Shown: positions 8,045 through 18,027, counted from the first letter of the stretch. The stretch is DNA of 41,678 nucleotides from Opitutales bacterium (GCA_030729385.1 JANQXM010000046.1:1-41678), one strand, 5' to 3'. Notes: generated by a model from the sequence alone, not told the origin. Program-made: numbers and translations.

Positions 8045-9943
8045 CTAGCTATCCGCGGTGAGTGCTTCCCATTGCTCATAGGCGGTGAGGGTCTCGGCTT
8101 CGAGTTGTTCGAGTCTGGCGGCGTCTTCGGTGAGCTTACTGTTGGGGTCTTGATAATACTCGGAGCTGGCCATCTTTTTGCTGAGGGTGGTGTGCTCGGC
8201 TTCGAGTTTTTCAATTGTCTTTGGTAAAGTCTTGAGGGCTTCGCGCTCTTTGTTGGTGAGCTTGCGTTCCGGTTTGGCTGGTTCAGCCGGTGCAGCCGCA
8301 GCTTTGGCGGGTGCTTTCTTGGCGGCAGCGACATTGGCCTTGCGGGTTTCTTCTTTTTTGAGCCATTCGTCGCAACCTCCGATGTATTCGTTGATCTCGC
8401 CGTCGCCTTCGAGGGCGATGGTGCTGGTGACGACGTTATCGAGGAAGCTACGGTCGTGACTGACCAGTAATAGGGTGCCTTGGTATTCGAGGAGGCGTTC
8501 TTCGAGTAGCTCGACGGTTTCGATGTCGAGGTCGTTGGTCGGCTCGTCGAGCACGAGGACGTTGGCTGGTTGTAGGAAGAGTCGGGCGAGCAGCAGTCGA
8601 GCGCGCTCACCGCCGGAGAGTTTTGTGATGGGTGCGCGGGCGCTTTGTGGGGTGAACAGGAAGTCCTGTAGGTAAGTAATGATGTGGCGCTGCTTGCCAT
8701 TGATCGTGACCATCTCGCTGTGCGGGTGCACATTCTCGGCGACGCTGAGTTTTTCGTCGAGCGCGGCGCGGTGCTGGTCGAAGTAAGCGACTTCGAGCTT
8801 GGTGCCGTGGGTCACGCTGCCGGTTTTGGGCTCCAACTTATTGAGGAGGAGATTGAGCAGGGTGGTTTTACCGGAGCCGTTGAGCCCGACGATACCGATC
8901 TTATCGCCGCGCCAGATGGTGGTCTCGAAGTTGTTGATGATCGGGTTGTCGCCCCACGCGTAGCTGATGTTGTCGACGGTGATGACCTTGCGGCCAGAGA
9001 GTTGGCTTTCGTTGACGTTGAGGCTGGTCTTGCCTTGGACGTTGCGTCGCTCGGCGCGTTCTTCGCGGAGTTTGAAGAGTGCGCGAACACGGCCTTCGTT
9101 ACGTGTGCGGCGGGCTTGGATGCCTTTACGGATCCAGACTTCTTCTTCGGCTAGTTTTTTGTCGAATACGGCGGCTTGCTTCGCTTCGCCGGCTAGGAGG
9201 TCGGCTTTGCGTTGGAGGTAAGTTTCGTAGTCGCAGTTCCACGACGTGAGTTGACCGCGGTCAAGGTCGACGATGCGGTTGGCGACGCGGCGGATGAAGG
9301 CACGGTCGTGAGAAACGAACAGGAGGGCGACGTCGGTCTTACGTAGGAATTCTTCGAGCCAGCGGATGCCGGGGATGTCGAGGTGATTGGTCGGCTCGTC
9401 GAGGAGCAGGATATGTGGCTCGGCAATGAGGGCGCGGGCGAGGAGGGCACGGCGCTTGTTGCCGCCGGAAAGGGAGGAGAACAGTTGCTCGCCGTCGAGT
9501 TCGACACGGTCGAGAATGTTTTCAACTTTGTGCTCGATCGCCCAGCCGTCGGTTTGGTCGAGCTGGTGTTGGAGGTCGTCGACTTTATCGGCGATGGATT
9601 CGTCGTCGGGGTGTTCGGCTAGCTCGTGCAGATAGTGGTGGTATTCCGCGACGATTTTGGCGGCCTTACCTAGGCCCTCTGCGACGACTTCGAAGACGGT
9701 GCCTTCGAGCTCGGCGGGAACTTCCTGATCGAGTTTACCGATACGGATGCTGGGAATGGCTTCGACCTCGCCTTTGTCGGGAGTGATTTGCCCGCTGATG
9801 ATGCGCAGGAGGGTGGATTTGCCCTCGCCGTTGCGGCCGATCAAGCAGATACGCTCGCGCTTCTCGATAGTGAGTCCGGCGTTGTCGAGTAGCTTAGGGC
9901 CGCCAAAGGAGACCGTTAAATTGCGATAGGAAAGTAGAGACAT
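8045..9943 (-). CDS. uup: ABC-F ATPase, Uup subfamily
   Basis: Soluble ABC-F protein with two ATPase domains and no membrane segment. ABC-F proteins act on ribosomes; Uup is also tied to branched-DNA and precise-excision phenotypes in E. coli. Domain 1: Walker [10 protein letters not shown] at 36-44, signature LSGGN at 158-162, Walker B/D-loop [11 protein letters not shown] at 179-189. Domain 2: Walker [10 protein letters not shown] at 353-361, signature LSGGE at 442-446, [11 protein letters not shown] around 463-473. The segment [22 protein letters not shown] at about 268-289 is characteristic of Uup. An Ala/Lys/Pro-rich linker (about 535-560) leads to a C-terminal coiled coil (about 565-628), the Uup DNA-binding region. 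Length 632 aa fits E. coli Uup. No Shine-Dalgarno is visible; a heptamer repeat begins 9 bases upstream of the ATG. Confidence 0.93.
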   Translation of the reverse strand: MSLLSYRNLTVSFGGPKLLDNAGLTIEKRERICLIGRNGEGKSTLLRIISGQITPDKGEVEAIPSIRIGKLDQEVPAELEGTVFEVVAEGLGKAAKIVAEYHHYLHELAEHPDDESIADKVDDLQHQLDQTDGWAIEHKVENILDRVELDGEQLFSSLSGGNKRRALLARALIAEPHILLLDEPTNHLDIPGIRWLEEFLRKTDVALLFVSHDRAFIRRVANRIVDLDRGQLTSWNCDYETYLQRKADLLAGEAKQAAVFDKKLAEEEVWIRKGIQARRTRNEGRVRALFKLREERAERRNVQGKTSLNVNESQLSGRKVITVDNISYAWGDNPIINNFETTIWRGDKIGIVGLNGSGKTTLLNLLLNKLEPKTGSVTHGTKLEVAYFDQHRAALDEKLSVAENVHPHSEMVTINGKQRHIITYLQDFLFTPQSARAPITKLSGGERARLLLARLFLQPANVLVLDEPTNDLDIETVELLEERLLEYQGTLLLVSHDRSFLDNVVTSTIALEGDGEINEYIGGCDEWLKKEETRKANVAAAKKAPAKAAAAPAEPAKPERKLTNKEREALKTLPKTIEKLEAEHTTLSKKMASSEYYQDPNSKLTEDAARLEQLEAETLTAYEQWEALTADS

Positions 9944-9952
9944 GCGCTACGC

Positions 9953-9993
9953 TTGAACGTTGAACATCGAACATTCAACACCGAACACTGAAT
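9953..9993 (-). repeat. Degenerate 7-base tandem repeat upstream of uup
   Basis: After a partial unit TTGAAC at 9953-9958, five consecutive 7-base units fill 9959-9993; most end in GAAC or CAAC (for example GTTGAAC, ATCGAAC, ACCGAAC). The array stops 9 bases before the uup start codon and would be in its 5' leader. Three other genes in this window have comparable arrays in the same position. Confidence 0.75.
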
Positions 9994-10041
9994 TAAGTGC
10001 TGGAAGTGTGATTTTCTAGGTCTTTGGTGTGGAGTTTGAGG

Positions 10042-11091
10042 TTAAACTGCGCTGAAGCGGAAGAGGGTGGTCGATTGGAAGGTGTCGCCTGGGTGAAGGA
10101 TCGCGCTGCCCATTTCCGGGTGGTTGATGCTGTTGGCGTAGTCTTGCGTTTCGAGGCAGAAGCCGTGCACCGGGCCGTAGATAGCGCCGTCTTTACCGAC
10201 TTCAGGGCCGTCTTCGGAGAGGCAGAGACCTGCATAAAATTGCACGCCGGGCTCGGTGGTGAGCACTTTCATGCAGCGGCCGGATTCTGGCTCGGTCGCT
10301 ATGGCGGCTGGTTTAGGCTCGGTGGTGCGTCCGCCATCGAGGAAGAAGTGGATGTCTGCATTGCCGACTTCGAGCTTAGCGAGGTCTTTGAGTGCGACGG
10401 GCTGGCGGTAGTCGTTGTAGCCTGCGATCACTGGCTCGCGGACACCGATCAGGGTGGAATCGTCATCAACCGCAGCCGTGTCGTCAGCAAAGATCTGTAG
10501 GCGGGTGTTTAATACATCGCCACTGTTGTGACCAGCTAAGTTGAAATAGGCGTGATTGGTGATATTGAAGGGGGTGGTTTTGCTGCTGGTAGCCGTGTAG
10601 GTGATTTCGAGGCTGTTATCTTCGAGTAGCGCGTAGGTAACGGTGCAGCTGACTTGCCCGGGGAAGCCGTTGTTGCCGTCGGGGTCGATAATAGAAAGAC
10701 TGAGTTTCTCGGTGCCATCGATGGTGACGATTTCGGCGTCCCATGCGACTGAATCGTAACCCTTGAGTCCGCCATGTAGGCAGTTCGGGCCGTTATTGGC
10801 TGCGAGTGGGTAGGCTTTGCCGTCGATGGTAAATTGCGCACCAGCGATACGCCCAGCGACACGGCCGGTGATACAAGCAAAGTGCGGGTGTCCGGCGAGG
10901 TAACCTTCAAGGCTGTCTTTGCCCAGCATGATGTCGGCAAACTTGCCTTCGCGGTCGGGCACGTTGAGCGATACGATGATGCCGCCGAAATTGGTTATAG
11001 TAGCACTCAGGCCATTGCTGTTGCGTAGGGTGTAGAGGTTGACTGCTTCACCAGTGGGGAGTGTGCCGAATGCTTTGCTTTCTATACTCAT
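10042..11091 (-). CDS. galM: Aldose 1-epimerase (galactose mutarotase)
   Basis: Interconverts alpha and beta anomers of galactose or glucose in the cytoplasm, feeding the Leloir pathway. The 349-aa length and single beta-sandwich domain fit GalM. Likely catalytic residues: H180 in [13 protein letters not shown] as the acid and E314 in [13 protein letters not shown] as the base. H106 in NCLHGG and the R81-containing GRVAGRI segment are also conserved features. No signal peptide is seen, so it is the cytosolic form. It lies 98 bases upstream of uup and 49 bases downstream of usp, all leftward, so a loose transcription unit is possible. The leader is pyrimidine-rich and lacks a Shine-Dalgarno. 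No other galactose genes are next to it. Confidence 0.92.
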   Translation of the reverse strand: MSIESKAFGTLPTGEAVNLYTLRNSNGLSATITNFGGIIVSLNVPDREGKFADIMLGKDSLEGYLAGHPHFACITGRVAGRIAGAQFTIDGKAYPLAANNGPNCLHGGLKGYDSVAWDAEIVTIDGTEKLSLSIIDPDGNNGFPGQVSCTVTYALLEDNSLEITYTATSSKTTPFNITNHAYFNLAGHNSGDVLNTRLQIFADDTAAVDDDSTLIGVREPVIAGYNDYRQPVALKDLAKLEVGNADIHFFLDGGRTTEPKPAAIATEPESGRCMKVLTTEPGVQFYAGLCLSEDGPEVGKDGAIYGPVHGFCLETQDYANSINHPEMGSAILHPGDTFQSTTLFRFSAV

Positions 11092-11140
11092 TTGCGGAGT
11101 AGAGAAATGAAGGATAGGCGGGAGCGCAATACGGTAATAT

Positions 11141-11992
11141 CTAGCGGAAAAGAAGCACGGGGATTTTGACCGTGGCGATCATTTCAGTGGTAGTGCTGCC
11201 GACGATGAGGCGGCGAATATGAGAGTGACCGTAAGCGCCCATGACGAGGAGATCGATGTGGTCAGCGGCAACGACGTCGCCGATGATCTTTGCCGGTTCG
11301 CCATCGCGATGTTCGATGGTGACCTCGTAGCCAGCTGCTTTGAGTTTGCTTTCGGCTTCAGCGAGAGCGGCTTCTATTTTCGCGTTTCCAGAGCCGACAT
11401 AGAGCAAGTAGCAATGCATGCCTTTGAGCAGTGGGCTGGTGGCGACGTATTCGACAGCCTTTTTAGCACTGGAACCTCCGTCGAAGGCTAGGACGAAATT
11501 GTTGAGAGGGGCGAAAGCACGAGAAGCAACCAGCACCGGGTGTTCGCAACTGCGAATGACGCGCTCAAGATTGCTACCGAGGTGGCCTTTCTCAAAGTCG
11601 GCGTTATTGCCACGTTTGCCGATGACGACTAGATCGGCGTCGCGCTCGTATTGTGTGATTTCGTCACTCAATTTGCCGTGCTTTTGATCCGCTGCGATAT
11701 TGGCGACGCCGGCTTCTTTTAGTTTGGCTTCAGCATCTTCTAAGATCGCTTGTCCACGTTTTTGGGCGACCTTGGCCTTGGCGGCTTCGAGTTCGACTAG
11801 CTCGTTAAGGAGCGCGGTGCGGGCACCGAAGCCCATTTTGCCGCTGTAATCCGCCTTAACAGGATCTTCATGGTGCGGGTTGAGCATGTGGAGCACGTGA
11901 ACGGAGGCGTCCAACTGCTTGGCTGCCCAAGCGGCGTGTTCGTAAATGCTGGTCGAGTAAAGTGAACCGTCTGTGCAAGCTAGGATATTCAT
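11141..11992 (-). CDS. Tandem universal stress protein (two UspA domains)
   Basis: A 283-aa cytoplasmic protein of two Usp domains, about 1-155 and 164-283. Domain 1 begins [10 protein letters not shown] and carries VIGKRG...[10 protein letters not shown] (about 121-145). Domain 2 ends with [23 protein letters not shown], which fits the ATP-binding pattern G-x2-G-x9-G-(S/T). Both halves therefore look able to bind nucleotide. Usp proteins respond to stress and sometimes regulate a partner transporter. The SulP transporter gene lies just upstream on the same strand (59 bases), so the two are likely coexpressed. A 7-base tandem repeat fills the 50 bases upstream of the ATG, which has no Shine-Dalgarno. 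Confidence 0.92.
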   Translation of the reverse strand: MNILACTDGSLYSTSIYEHAAWAAKQLDASVHVLHMLNPHHEDPVKADYSGKMGFGARTALLNELVELEAAKAKVAQKRGQAILEDAEAKLKEAGVANIAADQKHGKLSDEITQYERDADLVVIGKRGNNADFEKGHLGSNLERVIRSCEHPVLVASRAFAPLNNFVLAFDGGSSAKKAVEYVATSPLLKGMHCYLLYVGSGNAKIEAALAEAESKLKAAGYEVTIEHRDGEPAKIIGDVVAADHIDLLVMGAYGHSHIRRLIVGSTTTEMIATVKIPVLLFR

Positions 11993-11994
11993 GA

Positions 11995-12043
11995 GATGCG
12001 TGATTCGGGGTGCGTGATTCGAGAGTGGGGATTCGAGGTGCTT
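11995..12043 (-). repeat. Degenerate 7-base tandem repeat upstream of usp
   Basis: Seven consecutive 7-base units in exact phase, each beginning with G on the plus strand. GATTCGA occurs at 12016-12022 and 12030-12036, GATTCGG at 12002-12008; they alternate with GATGCGT, GGTGCGT, GAGTGGG and GGTGCTT, giving a 14-base super-period. The array starts 2 bases upstream of the usp start codon and fills most of the sulP-usp gap. Confidence 0.8.
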
Positions 12044-12051
12044 TAAAATGC

Positions 12052-13539
12052 TTAGTGTCCGCCCATGTCGTCCAAGGCGCCGGGCTTATCGTATTTAGCG
12101 ACTTCGAGGATGAGGGTTTTACTAGCTTGGTTCATACCGCTGAGTTCTACTTCAGTGCCTTCGCGGCGAAACTTCAAGACAACACGGTCGAGGGCATTGA
12201 TCGAAGACAGATCCCAGAAGTGAGCCTCGGAAACGTCGATGGTGACTTTTTCTAATACTTCACGGAAGTCGAAGGCATCCGCAAACGTGGTAGCGGAGAC
12301 GAAGAAGAGCTGCCCGCGCACGGTGTAAGTGCGCTCCTTCTTGGAGACTTCAAGAGTAGATGCGATATTGAGCTGACCGGATACTTTGTAGGCAAAGAAC
12401 AGAGCGCTGAGTAGCACACCAGCACCCACACCATAAGCCAAGTTGTGGGTAAAGACAGTCGTGAGCACGGTCGCGAGCATCACGACGCTGGAAGTGCGGT
12501 GGTGGATGCGTAAGTTTTTAATCGACGACCAACTGAAAGTGCCGATCGAAACCATGATCATCACGGCAACCAGTGCGGCCATCGGGATCTGGCTAACGAG
12601 ATCGCCCATCACCACGATCAGGATGAGCAGGATGATACCCGCCGCAAAAGTGGACAATCGTCCGCGACCACCGGATTGCACATTGATCACGGATTGTCCG
12701 ATCATCGCGCAACCAGCCATACCGCCGAAGAAACCGGAAACGATATTAGCAACACCTTGGCCGGCGCACTCTTGGTTTTTGTTACTGGTGGTGTCGGTGA
12801 AGTCGTCGACGATGGTAGAAGTCATCAAAGATTCCAATAGACCGACAATCGCCAATGAGATGGCATAAGGAAAAATGATGCTCAGTGTCTCAAAATTGAG
12901 TGGCACATCGGGTAGTAGGAAAATGGGCAGTGTGGAGGGTAAGTCGCCCATGTCGCCCACGGTGTTCAGGGTGGCATCGAGACCCATCGACATAGACACG
13001 CCAGTTAGAACAACGATACAAACGAGAGGCGAGGGAACTGCCTTGGTGAGCAGTGGCAGACCGTAAATGATGCCGAGACCCGCGGCGACCATGCCATACA
13101 TGAGTAGCCCTTGGTCATGGAATTGAGGCAACTGCGCCATAAAGATAATAATCGCAAGCGCGTTGACGAAACCGGTGACGACGGATCGTGAAACAAAACG
13201 CATCAAATTACCCAGCTTAAGCGCACCGGCTCCTATTTGGAGAATACCGGTCAAAATCGTGACGGGTAGTAAATACTCCAGACCATGATCACGGACCAAG
13301 GCAACCAGCAGAACTGCCATCGCACCTGTGGCGGCGGAGATCATACCTGCACGGCCACCAACGAATGCAATCACCACGGCGATACAGAACGAGGCATATA
13401 GCCCGACCTTCGGGTCGACACCGGCAATGATGGAGAAGGCGATGGCCTCAGGGATCAATGCGAGGGCGACGACCGTGCCTGCGATGATATCGCGGCGCGG
13501 GTTCGAAAACCATTCTTGGAAATATTTTGAACTGTTCAT
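12052..13539 (-). CDS. SulP family inorganic anion transporter with STAS domain
   Basis: Inner-membrane transporter of 495 aa in the SulP/SLC26 family (sulfate, bicarbonate or other anions). The N-terminal signature [35 protein letters not shown] (about 17-51) is typical; about 10-12 hydrophobic segments follow to about residue 385. A STAS domain is at about 400-485, with [28 protein letters not shown]. Cyanobacterial BicA and similar short SulP proteins are often beside a Usp gene, as here. Bicarbonate or sulfate are the obvious candidates; sulfate would suit a cell that releases it with sulfatases, but nothing in the sequence decides. The C-terminus ends in a His/Gly-rich DDMGGH. It follows tRNA-Arg and its terminator. 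Confidence 0.92.
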   Translation of the reverse strand: MNSSKYFQEWFSNPRRDIIAGTVVALALIPEAIAFSIIAGVDPKVGLYASFCIAVVIAFVGGRAGMISAATGAMAVLLVALVRDHGLEYLLPVTILTGILQIGAGALKLGNLMRFVSRSVVTGFVNALAIIIFMAQLPQFHDQGLLMYGMVAAGLGIIYGLPLLTKAVPSPLVCIVVLTGVSMSMGLDATLNTVGDMGDLPSTLPIFLLPDVPLNFETLSIIFPYAISLAIVGLLESLMTSTIVDDFTDTTSNKNQECAGQGVANIVSGFFGGMAGCAMIGQSVINVQSGGRGRLSTFAAGIILLILIVVMGDLVSQIPMAALVAVMIMVSIGTFSWSSIKNLRIHHRTSSVVMLATVLTTVFTHNLAYGVGAGVLLSALFFAYKVSGQLNIASTLEVSKKERTYTVRGQLFFVSATTFADAFDFREVLEKVTIDVSEAHFWDLSSINALDRVVLKFRREGTEVELSGMNQASKTLILEVAKYDKPGALDDMGGH

Positions 13540-13544
13540 GATCG

Positions 13545-13582
13545 GAAAAAAGAAAACCGCTTCCTTTTTGGGGAAACGGTTT
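13545..13582 (-). terminator. Terminator downstream of tRNA-Arg
   Basis: On the minus strand an 11-bp stem (13554-13564 with 13572-13582, one G-U pair) closes a 7-base loop and is followed by a T-rich run into 13545. It sits 7 bases after the tRNA-Arg CCA end and separates the tRNA from sulP. The last T-rich part lies in the sulP leader. Confidence 0.75.
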
Positions 13583-13589
13583 AAAAAAA

Positions 13590-13672
<83 letters not shown>

Positions 13673-13682
13673 GGAAGTGCGG

Positions 13683-13712
13683 GATAAAGACAAAGCATCT
13701 GCCTTAGATCAA
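13683..13712 (-). promoter_or_regulatory. Candidate sigma-70 promoter of tRNA-Arg
   Basis: On the minus strand TTGATC (13707-13712) and TTTATC (13683-13688) are separated by 18 bases. Transcription would begin roughly 10 bases before the mature tRNA 5' end at 13666. The -35 is good and the -10 weak. Confidence 0.35.
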
Positions 13713-13754
13713 GCAGAACTTTTACTTTTTTTCAGTTACTTCGCTCGAACGGGA

Positions 13755-15419
13755 TTATTCAACTTCTTCAGTGGTGTCTTCTTCCGTTTCGGGAAGACCA
13801 CGTGCGACTAGCTCGTTGACAGTGCTGCTGTTGCTGACTGATGAGGACATATAAGAGAGGAAGCTTAATGCTTGTGTCATATCTTCGTCATCTTCGGCAA
13901 TTTCGGGCACTTCCTTATTCTCTAAATAAACGAAAGTGCCGATATCACTGGCAGTGAACATAGCAGAGACTTCGCCGACGTTCATACCTTGTGCGGTTTG
14001 TAGCGCTGTGCGGTTGAGCTCGCGTGGAGCATCGGCAACCTTGAAGGCTTCGTAGCTGTTTACGCCGAGATCAAGTGCGGCTGCGGCATCTGCGAAACTA
14101 GTGCCTTCGGCGAGTTTTGCTTCGAGTTCTGCTTTAAGGCTTTCACCCTTTTTGTTGAAGAGCGCGCGTTTTTCTTCGCTTTTGTAGTTGGCGAGCACTT
14201 CAGCTTGCACGGTTTCGAAAGCAGGCAGCTCGGGAGCGATGCGGCCTTCATAGATGAGGACAGCAAATCCGCCGTCGATCGCGTAGGCATCTGAGAAGTA
14301 GCGATTGCCACCCAGTGCGAAAGCAGACTGCAGCATCTCAGCAGAGAGTGCACGTTGCGAGGCACCTTGTGCAGAGTAGGGCTCGATTGCAGTGAGGCTG
14401 AGGCCGGATTCGTTGACTAGCTTGTTGAAAGCCGCGGACTCACGTGCGATTTCGTCGCGGTAGAGCTTGTAAGCAAAAGCTTGTGCGGCTTCGTTTGCGA
14501 GGCGCTCAGCGCTCTCTGCTTTGAGGCTGGCTTCGACAGAAGGACGGACGTCTTCAAATGTAACAGCAGGGGCTTCTTCACCTTCAGCTGGTGTTGGTTG
14601 GAGAGCGGTGAAGGCATCGACGAATTTTGCACGGTTGGCGATGAAGTGGTCGCGCAGGGCGGCATCTTCCAGCCCGGTCACTTGATCGATGTATTTCTTC
14701 GATGGGAAGAATGCGTAGCTTGCTTTGATGCGTTCAGGGATTTCGTAGCGAGCAGCATTGTTCTCGAAGAAAGACTTAAGTGTCGCTTCGTCAGGAGCGA
14801 TTTCAGGAGCGAAATCCTTGTAGGCGATTTCAGCTGTGGCCAGTGTCAGTGTTGTTTGTGAGCTTTGTGTTTGTGCCTTTGCCTCGGAAGGTAGGACGTA
14901 ACCTGGGCCAGTGAGGGCGCTGGTGATCTGATCGATACGATAGTCTTCTTCGAGGACGATCGCTACCAGACCGGCTTGCATGCGAGGGTTCGATTCGACG
15001 GTGTCGATGAAAGTGGTGTAGCTGTCAGCGCTGAATTGACCATCTTGGCCGCGGAAGGCGGGCTTGGTCTTGATGTATTCCGCAAGCGTCGCTTGATCCG
15101 GGCTAGGGATGCCGATCTCGTCAGCGAGGTGCAACTTGGCGATACGGTTGATCACCTGTGATTGGAACTGCTGGTCCGAGCGGATTTGCTGGCTGTTGAA
15201 GTAAACGCTGAGCTGCACTTTCTCGACGATGACGTCACGCACACGTGGAGCGTTCAAGTCGATGCCATAGAAGTATTGCTCTTCATAGGCACTATTATCG
15301 GTTGTGCAACCAGGCGTATTGCCGATCGTGAAGACGAAGGCTACGATGATAAGCGCAAGCAGTGAAAGGAATATCCAGCGACCGTGGCGGATGAGGTGAT
15401 TTTGGATCCAAGAAATCAT
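13755..15419 (-). CDS. SurA/PpiD-like periplasmic folding factor, inner-membrane anchored
   Basis: A 554-aa protein with PpiD-like architecture: a short cytoplasmic N-terminus (MISWIQNHLIRHGRWIF), one membrane segment at about 16-33, then a long periplasmic part. Residues about 35-190 resemble the SurA/PpiD N-terminal chaperone helices (VINRIAKLHLADEIGI, FRGQDGQFSADSYTTFI). I find no good parvulin (PpiC) signature in the C-terminal half, so isomerase activity is doubtful; chaperone function for secreted or outer-membrane proteins is the likelier role. The C-terminus is very acidic (ETEEDTTEEVE). The leader is pyrimidine-rich and SD-less. It is probably its own transcription unit; yihY lies 109 bases upstream. 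Family assignment is firm at the N-terminus, weaker beyond. Confidence 0.82.
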   Translation of the reverse strand: MISWIQNHLIRHGRWIFLSLLALIIVAFVFTIGNTPGCTTDNSAYEEQYFYGIDLNAPRVRDVIVEKVQLSVYFNSQQIRSDQQFQSQVINRIAKLHLADEIGIPSPDQATLAEYIKTKPAFRGQDGQFSADSYTTFIDTVESNPRMQAGLVAIVLEEDYRIDQITSALTGPGYVLPSEAKAQTQSSQTTLTLATAEIAYKDFAPEIAPDEATLKSFFENNAARYEIPERIKASYAFFPSKKYIDQVTGLEDAALRDHFIANRAKFVDAFTALQPTPAEGEEAPAVTFEDVRPSVEASLKAESAERLANEAAQAFAYKLYRDEIARESAAFNKLVNESGLSLTAIEPYSAQGASQRALSAEMLQSAFALGGNRYFSDAYAIDGGFAVLIYEGRIAPELPAFETVQAEVLANYKSEEKRALFNKKGESLKAELEAKLAEGTSFADAAAALDLGVNSYEAFKVADAPRELNRTALQTAQGMNVGEVSAMFTASDIGTFVYLENKEVPEIAEDDEDMTQALSFLSYMSSSVSNSSTVNELVARGLPETEEDTTEEVE

Positions 15420-15497
15420 GTGTAGGTAAAGAGAAAGCGCAGGAGGTTAGGTCTGGGGAAACCGCTGTCAACTCAATGGTTGCAGTCTATTTTGACT

Positions 15498-15524
15498 ACG
15501 AAAGGCACAAAAGACGCGAATTTA
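15498..15524. repeat. Short degenerate 9-base tandem repeat between yihY and the PpiD-like gene
   Basis: Three 9-base units, ACGAAAGGC, ACAAAAGAC and GCGAATTTA; the first two match at 7 of 9 positions and the third is poor. It lies just downstream of the yihY stop. Too short to be sure it is more than chance. Confidence 0.3.
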
Positions 15525-15528
15525 GGAC

Positions 15529-17010
15529 CTATAGCAGGTCTCGAAGGCTCAGATTGGCGCTGGGGCAGTCTTTTAGCGAAACGACTTCTTCTAAATAGGT
15601 AGTTACGGCTGGGCTGGATGCGGCGATTAAATCGGCGCCATCGTTGTTGCCGTAGCATTCGAAGGCTTGTTTGAAGCTGCCTAGATTGATCGATTCGAGT
15701 GGCTGGGCGGGCTGGTAGGCGTGGTCGCGCTCTTCTTCGATGCTCTTGGTTTCGACTTGGTAGAGATAGCCGATCTGGCAGAGGCGCGTGATGCTAGAAT
15801 TCAAAATATGGCTGGGCACGCGTAGTCGTTTGTGGATCTCACTGGCGCGTAAGGGTGGTCCGCCAGTGTGAAAACGTTGACCGACGGCGATGAGCACAGC
15901 TAGCGAGATGAGCTCGCGGGCGCGCTCGCTGGTCTTTTGCCAGGCGCTTTCATTGGTTAATGAATCAGCGTTTTGCATGGCGTAGGTGACTTGTCCGCCA
16001 AACAAAATAAGCAGCCAAAAGACATAGAGTCCAAGCATGAGTATGACGATAATCCCGACAGAACCATAGAGGCTCTTGTTGTTGACGACTTGCTGGACGT
16101 AAAGAAACGAGAGCATCTTGTAAACCTGCAGCAGGCTGACGACGAGAACTGCGCCGACGAAAGCGGGCCTCCAATTGACCTTCGTGTTGGGGATGAAGCG
16201 GAGGAAGACCGCCAGCAGCACGACAATCATGATGAAGCCGATAACGGGCGAGAAGAACTGAATCATCGACGCGAGCGTGGTCCCAAAGGGTAAGTTTTGG
16301 GCGAACTGGGTGAAGACTTTAAGAATCTGCAGTGAAATAGCGGCGGTGCCGAGGACGGCACCGAGACTAATCAATGTCCAATAGGTGACGATGCGTTCGG
16401 TGAAGTTGCGCCCCTGCGAGACTCCCCACAGAGTGTTGAACGATTTCTCGATCGAGGTGAGCACCTGCAAGCAGATGAATAAGAGCATGAGCGTGCCGAT
16501 CACGCCGACGGTGCCTGACTTCGCTACGGAACTGAAATTATTGATGAGTTCGAGTAACTCGGGTGCGAGTTCTGTGCGAGAGCCACCATTGCCGTGGTCA
16601 TCGATTGTGACCGCGACTTGTGGTGCGGCGTAGGCGATGATCTCTGTGATCTTTTGCACGACGACGCTGTCTTGCTGACCAGCTGCGGGATCGGAGGCGA
16701 TGTCTTTATCGAGCAAGAACCCGGAGATCATTATGCCGAAGGCGATGAGTGGTCCGATCCCGATCGAGGAGAAAAAGGTCAACGCCGCCGCTTGCATCGG
16801 GATGTGATTCCGCTTCAACCCCTGAAAGGTGAGCGTCAATACACGCAGCAATAGGTAGAGCCGTGCGCGCACAGTCTTGCGACCTAGGTGCTCTAGTTCC
16901 CAAATGTCCTTATATAATAGCGCCTGTGTGCGGGCGCCATATTTGCGGGCTTGGCTGAGAAAACTGGCTTTCCTTTTGGCGTCAGCGGCTTGGTTCTCTT
17001 TATTATCCAC
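15529..17010 (-). CDS. YihY/BrkB family inner-membrane protein
   Basis: A 493-aa YihY/virulence factor BrkB family protein (historically misnamed RNase BN). Residues about 60-350 hold six or so membrane segments, with family features QAAALTFFSSIGIGPLIAFGIMI at about 74-96, FNTLWGVSQGRNFTERIVTYW near 195-215, and YGSVGIIVILMLGLYVFWLLILFGGQVTYA near the end. A cytoplasmic C-terminal part (about 365-493) resembles a winged helix (HTGGPPLRASEIHKRLRVPSHILNSSITRLCQIGYL), common in long family members. Between the first two membrane segments is a long loop with a Gly/Asn-rich stretch. The start codon is GTG (17008-17010). Biochemical function of the family is not settled. It follows the GYF-domain gene by 23 bases on the same strand, probably one operon. 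Confidence 0.88.
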   Translation of the reverse strand: MDNKENQAADAKRKASFLSQARKYGARTQALLYKDIWELEHLGRKTVRARLYLLLRVLTLTFQGLKRNHIPMQAAALTFFSSIGIGPLIAFGIMISGFLLDKDIASDPAAGQQDSVVVQKITEIIAYAAPQVAVTIDDHGNGGSRTELAPELLELINNFSSVAKSGTVGVIGTLMLLFICLQVLTSIEKSFNTLWGVSQGRNFTERIVTYWTLISLGAVLGTAAISLQILKVFTQFAQNLPFGTTLASMIQFFSPVIGFIMIVVLLAVFLRFIPNTKVNWRPAFVGAVLVVSLLQVYKMLSFLYVQQVVNNKSLYGSVGIIVILMLGLYVFWLLILFGGQVTYAMQNADSLTNESAWQKTSERARELISLAVLIAVGQRFHTGGPPLRASEIHKRLRVPSHILNSSITRLCQIGYLYQVETKSIEEERDHAYQPAQPLESINLGSFKQAFECYGNNDGADLIAASSPAVTTYLEEVVSLKDCPSANLSLRDLL

Positions 17011-17033
17011 AATCGATTTCGATACGGCTTCGC

Positions 17034-17846
17034 TTAATCAGTGAGGATGTCGAACTGAACGCCTTCAAAGAATCCTGTAAAGCGACCAGCGACTGCCAAA
17101 TACGCAAGGAATCCATTGCCGCCGATACCAATGACGATTGCTAGATACATAATGGATTGTCTTTGAGCGATGGTGGCGAGGAAGATGCCTAGTCCTGATA
17201 ATGCGGAGACTAACATTAAGATCGGATCCCCCAGCGACCAGCCTACATAGGCTCCGAAGCCGAGTGTGAGCATCGAGCGTCCTCGCAGTAGCGGATATAC
17301 TTCAGTGACCGCGAGAAAGAGGAATATCCCCATCATGAAATCAAATATGCCAATCAGAATGAATGGGAAATTGATGAGTGATGCGTAAGTGCCTGATTGT
17401 ATCGCATCCAGAATGATTGAATAATGCGGATAGAGCAAAAAGACAGCTGAAGCCATCATCATGATGCCGAGACTCGGTGCGGAGAGGGCGGCGGCTTTGT
17501 TGAAACTTTTTTCCTTTTGCTTCAGTGCTTTTTTCTCGGCTGTGTTACCTTCCGCTGCGTCGAGCATGTCTTCGACCGAGTGTCCGCCGGGATCTTTTAC
17601 CGCTTCTTCTGCGGCTAAGACCTCCTTGCTCTTTTGAATCTTGAGCTCGAGTTTTTCACGTTGCGGGAATACTTGGGCGCACAGTTCTGGGTTCAGTGCG
17701 ATGGGCACCCATTCTTCTTTTGATTCGTCGTAGTAGAGTGAGTTCTCTGAAATTTGGCCTGCCTCCGCTAAGGTTTGCAGCTTGATCGGATCAAAGGGGC
17801 CACGGGATTCGTCTTGGTCAGGTGTGCGTATGTAGCAGTCCGGCAT
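17034..17846 (-). CDS. GYF_2-like (DUF4339-type) domain membrane protein
   Basis: A 270-aa protein from the chosen start. Residues 1-55 (DCYIRTPDQDESRGPFDPIKLQTLAEAGQIS...YYDESKEEWVPI) match the GYF_2/DUF4339 pattern, in which a G-P-F/Y motif and a trailing W bind a peptide. A charged middle segment (about 60-125) with coiled-coil character follows. Four to five hydrophobic segments lie between about 130 and 265 with small loops. The frame is open 23 codons further up to 17915, but those residues do not belong to the domain, so the ATG at 17844-17846 is preferred; neither has a Shine-Dalgarno. Function is unknown; DUF4339 proteins are common in Planctomycetes-Verrucomicrobia-Chlamydiae genomes. 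First gene of a probable pair with yihY. Confidence 0.7.
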   Translation of the reverse strand: MPDCYIRTPDQDESRGPFDPIKLQTLAEAGQISENSLYYDESKEEWVPIALNPELCAQVFPQREKLELKIQKSKEVLAAEEAVKDPGGHSVEDMLDAAEGNTAEKKALKQKEKSFNKAAALSAPSLGIMMMASAVFLLYPHYSIILDAIQSGTYASLINFPFILIGIFDFMMGIFLFLAVTEVYPLLRGRSMLTLGFGAYVGWSLGDPILMLVSALSGLGIFLATIAQRQSIMYLAIVIGIGGNGFLAYLAVAGRFTGFFEGVQFDILTD

Positions 17847-18027
17847 CGTTCTGTTTTGTTTAACTGTTGCGTGGGTCAAATCGTGGATGCGATTTGAATA
17901 GGTAAATTTGACCACTCATTCCACTTTCCAGCAAGCGCAAATAACGGTGCGTAGGATGAAGCAATTGTTAAAAACTTGCTGAACGCTGGCTTGCACAGTT
18001 CCGTAAATCCCTTAGCGTGCCGTTTTT

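Noticed and set aside
8684-9154. Long open frame opposite uup
   Set aside because: It lies wholly within the strongly conserved uup coding region on the other strand and its composition mirrors uup codons; no family features.
9953-12043. CRISPR-like arrays at the tandem repeats
   Set aside because: Units are 7 bases, contiguous and without spacers; no cas genes are present.
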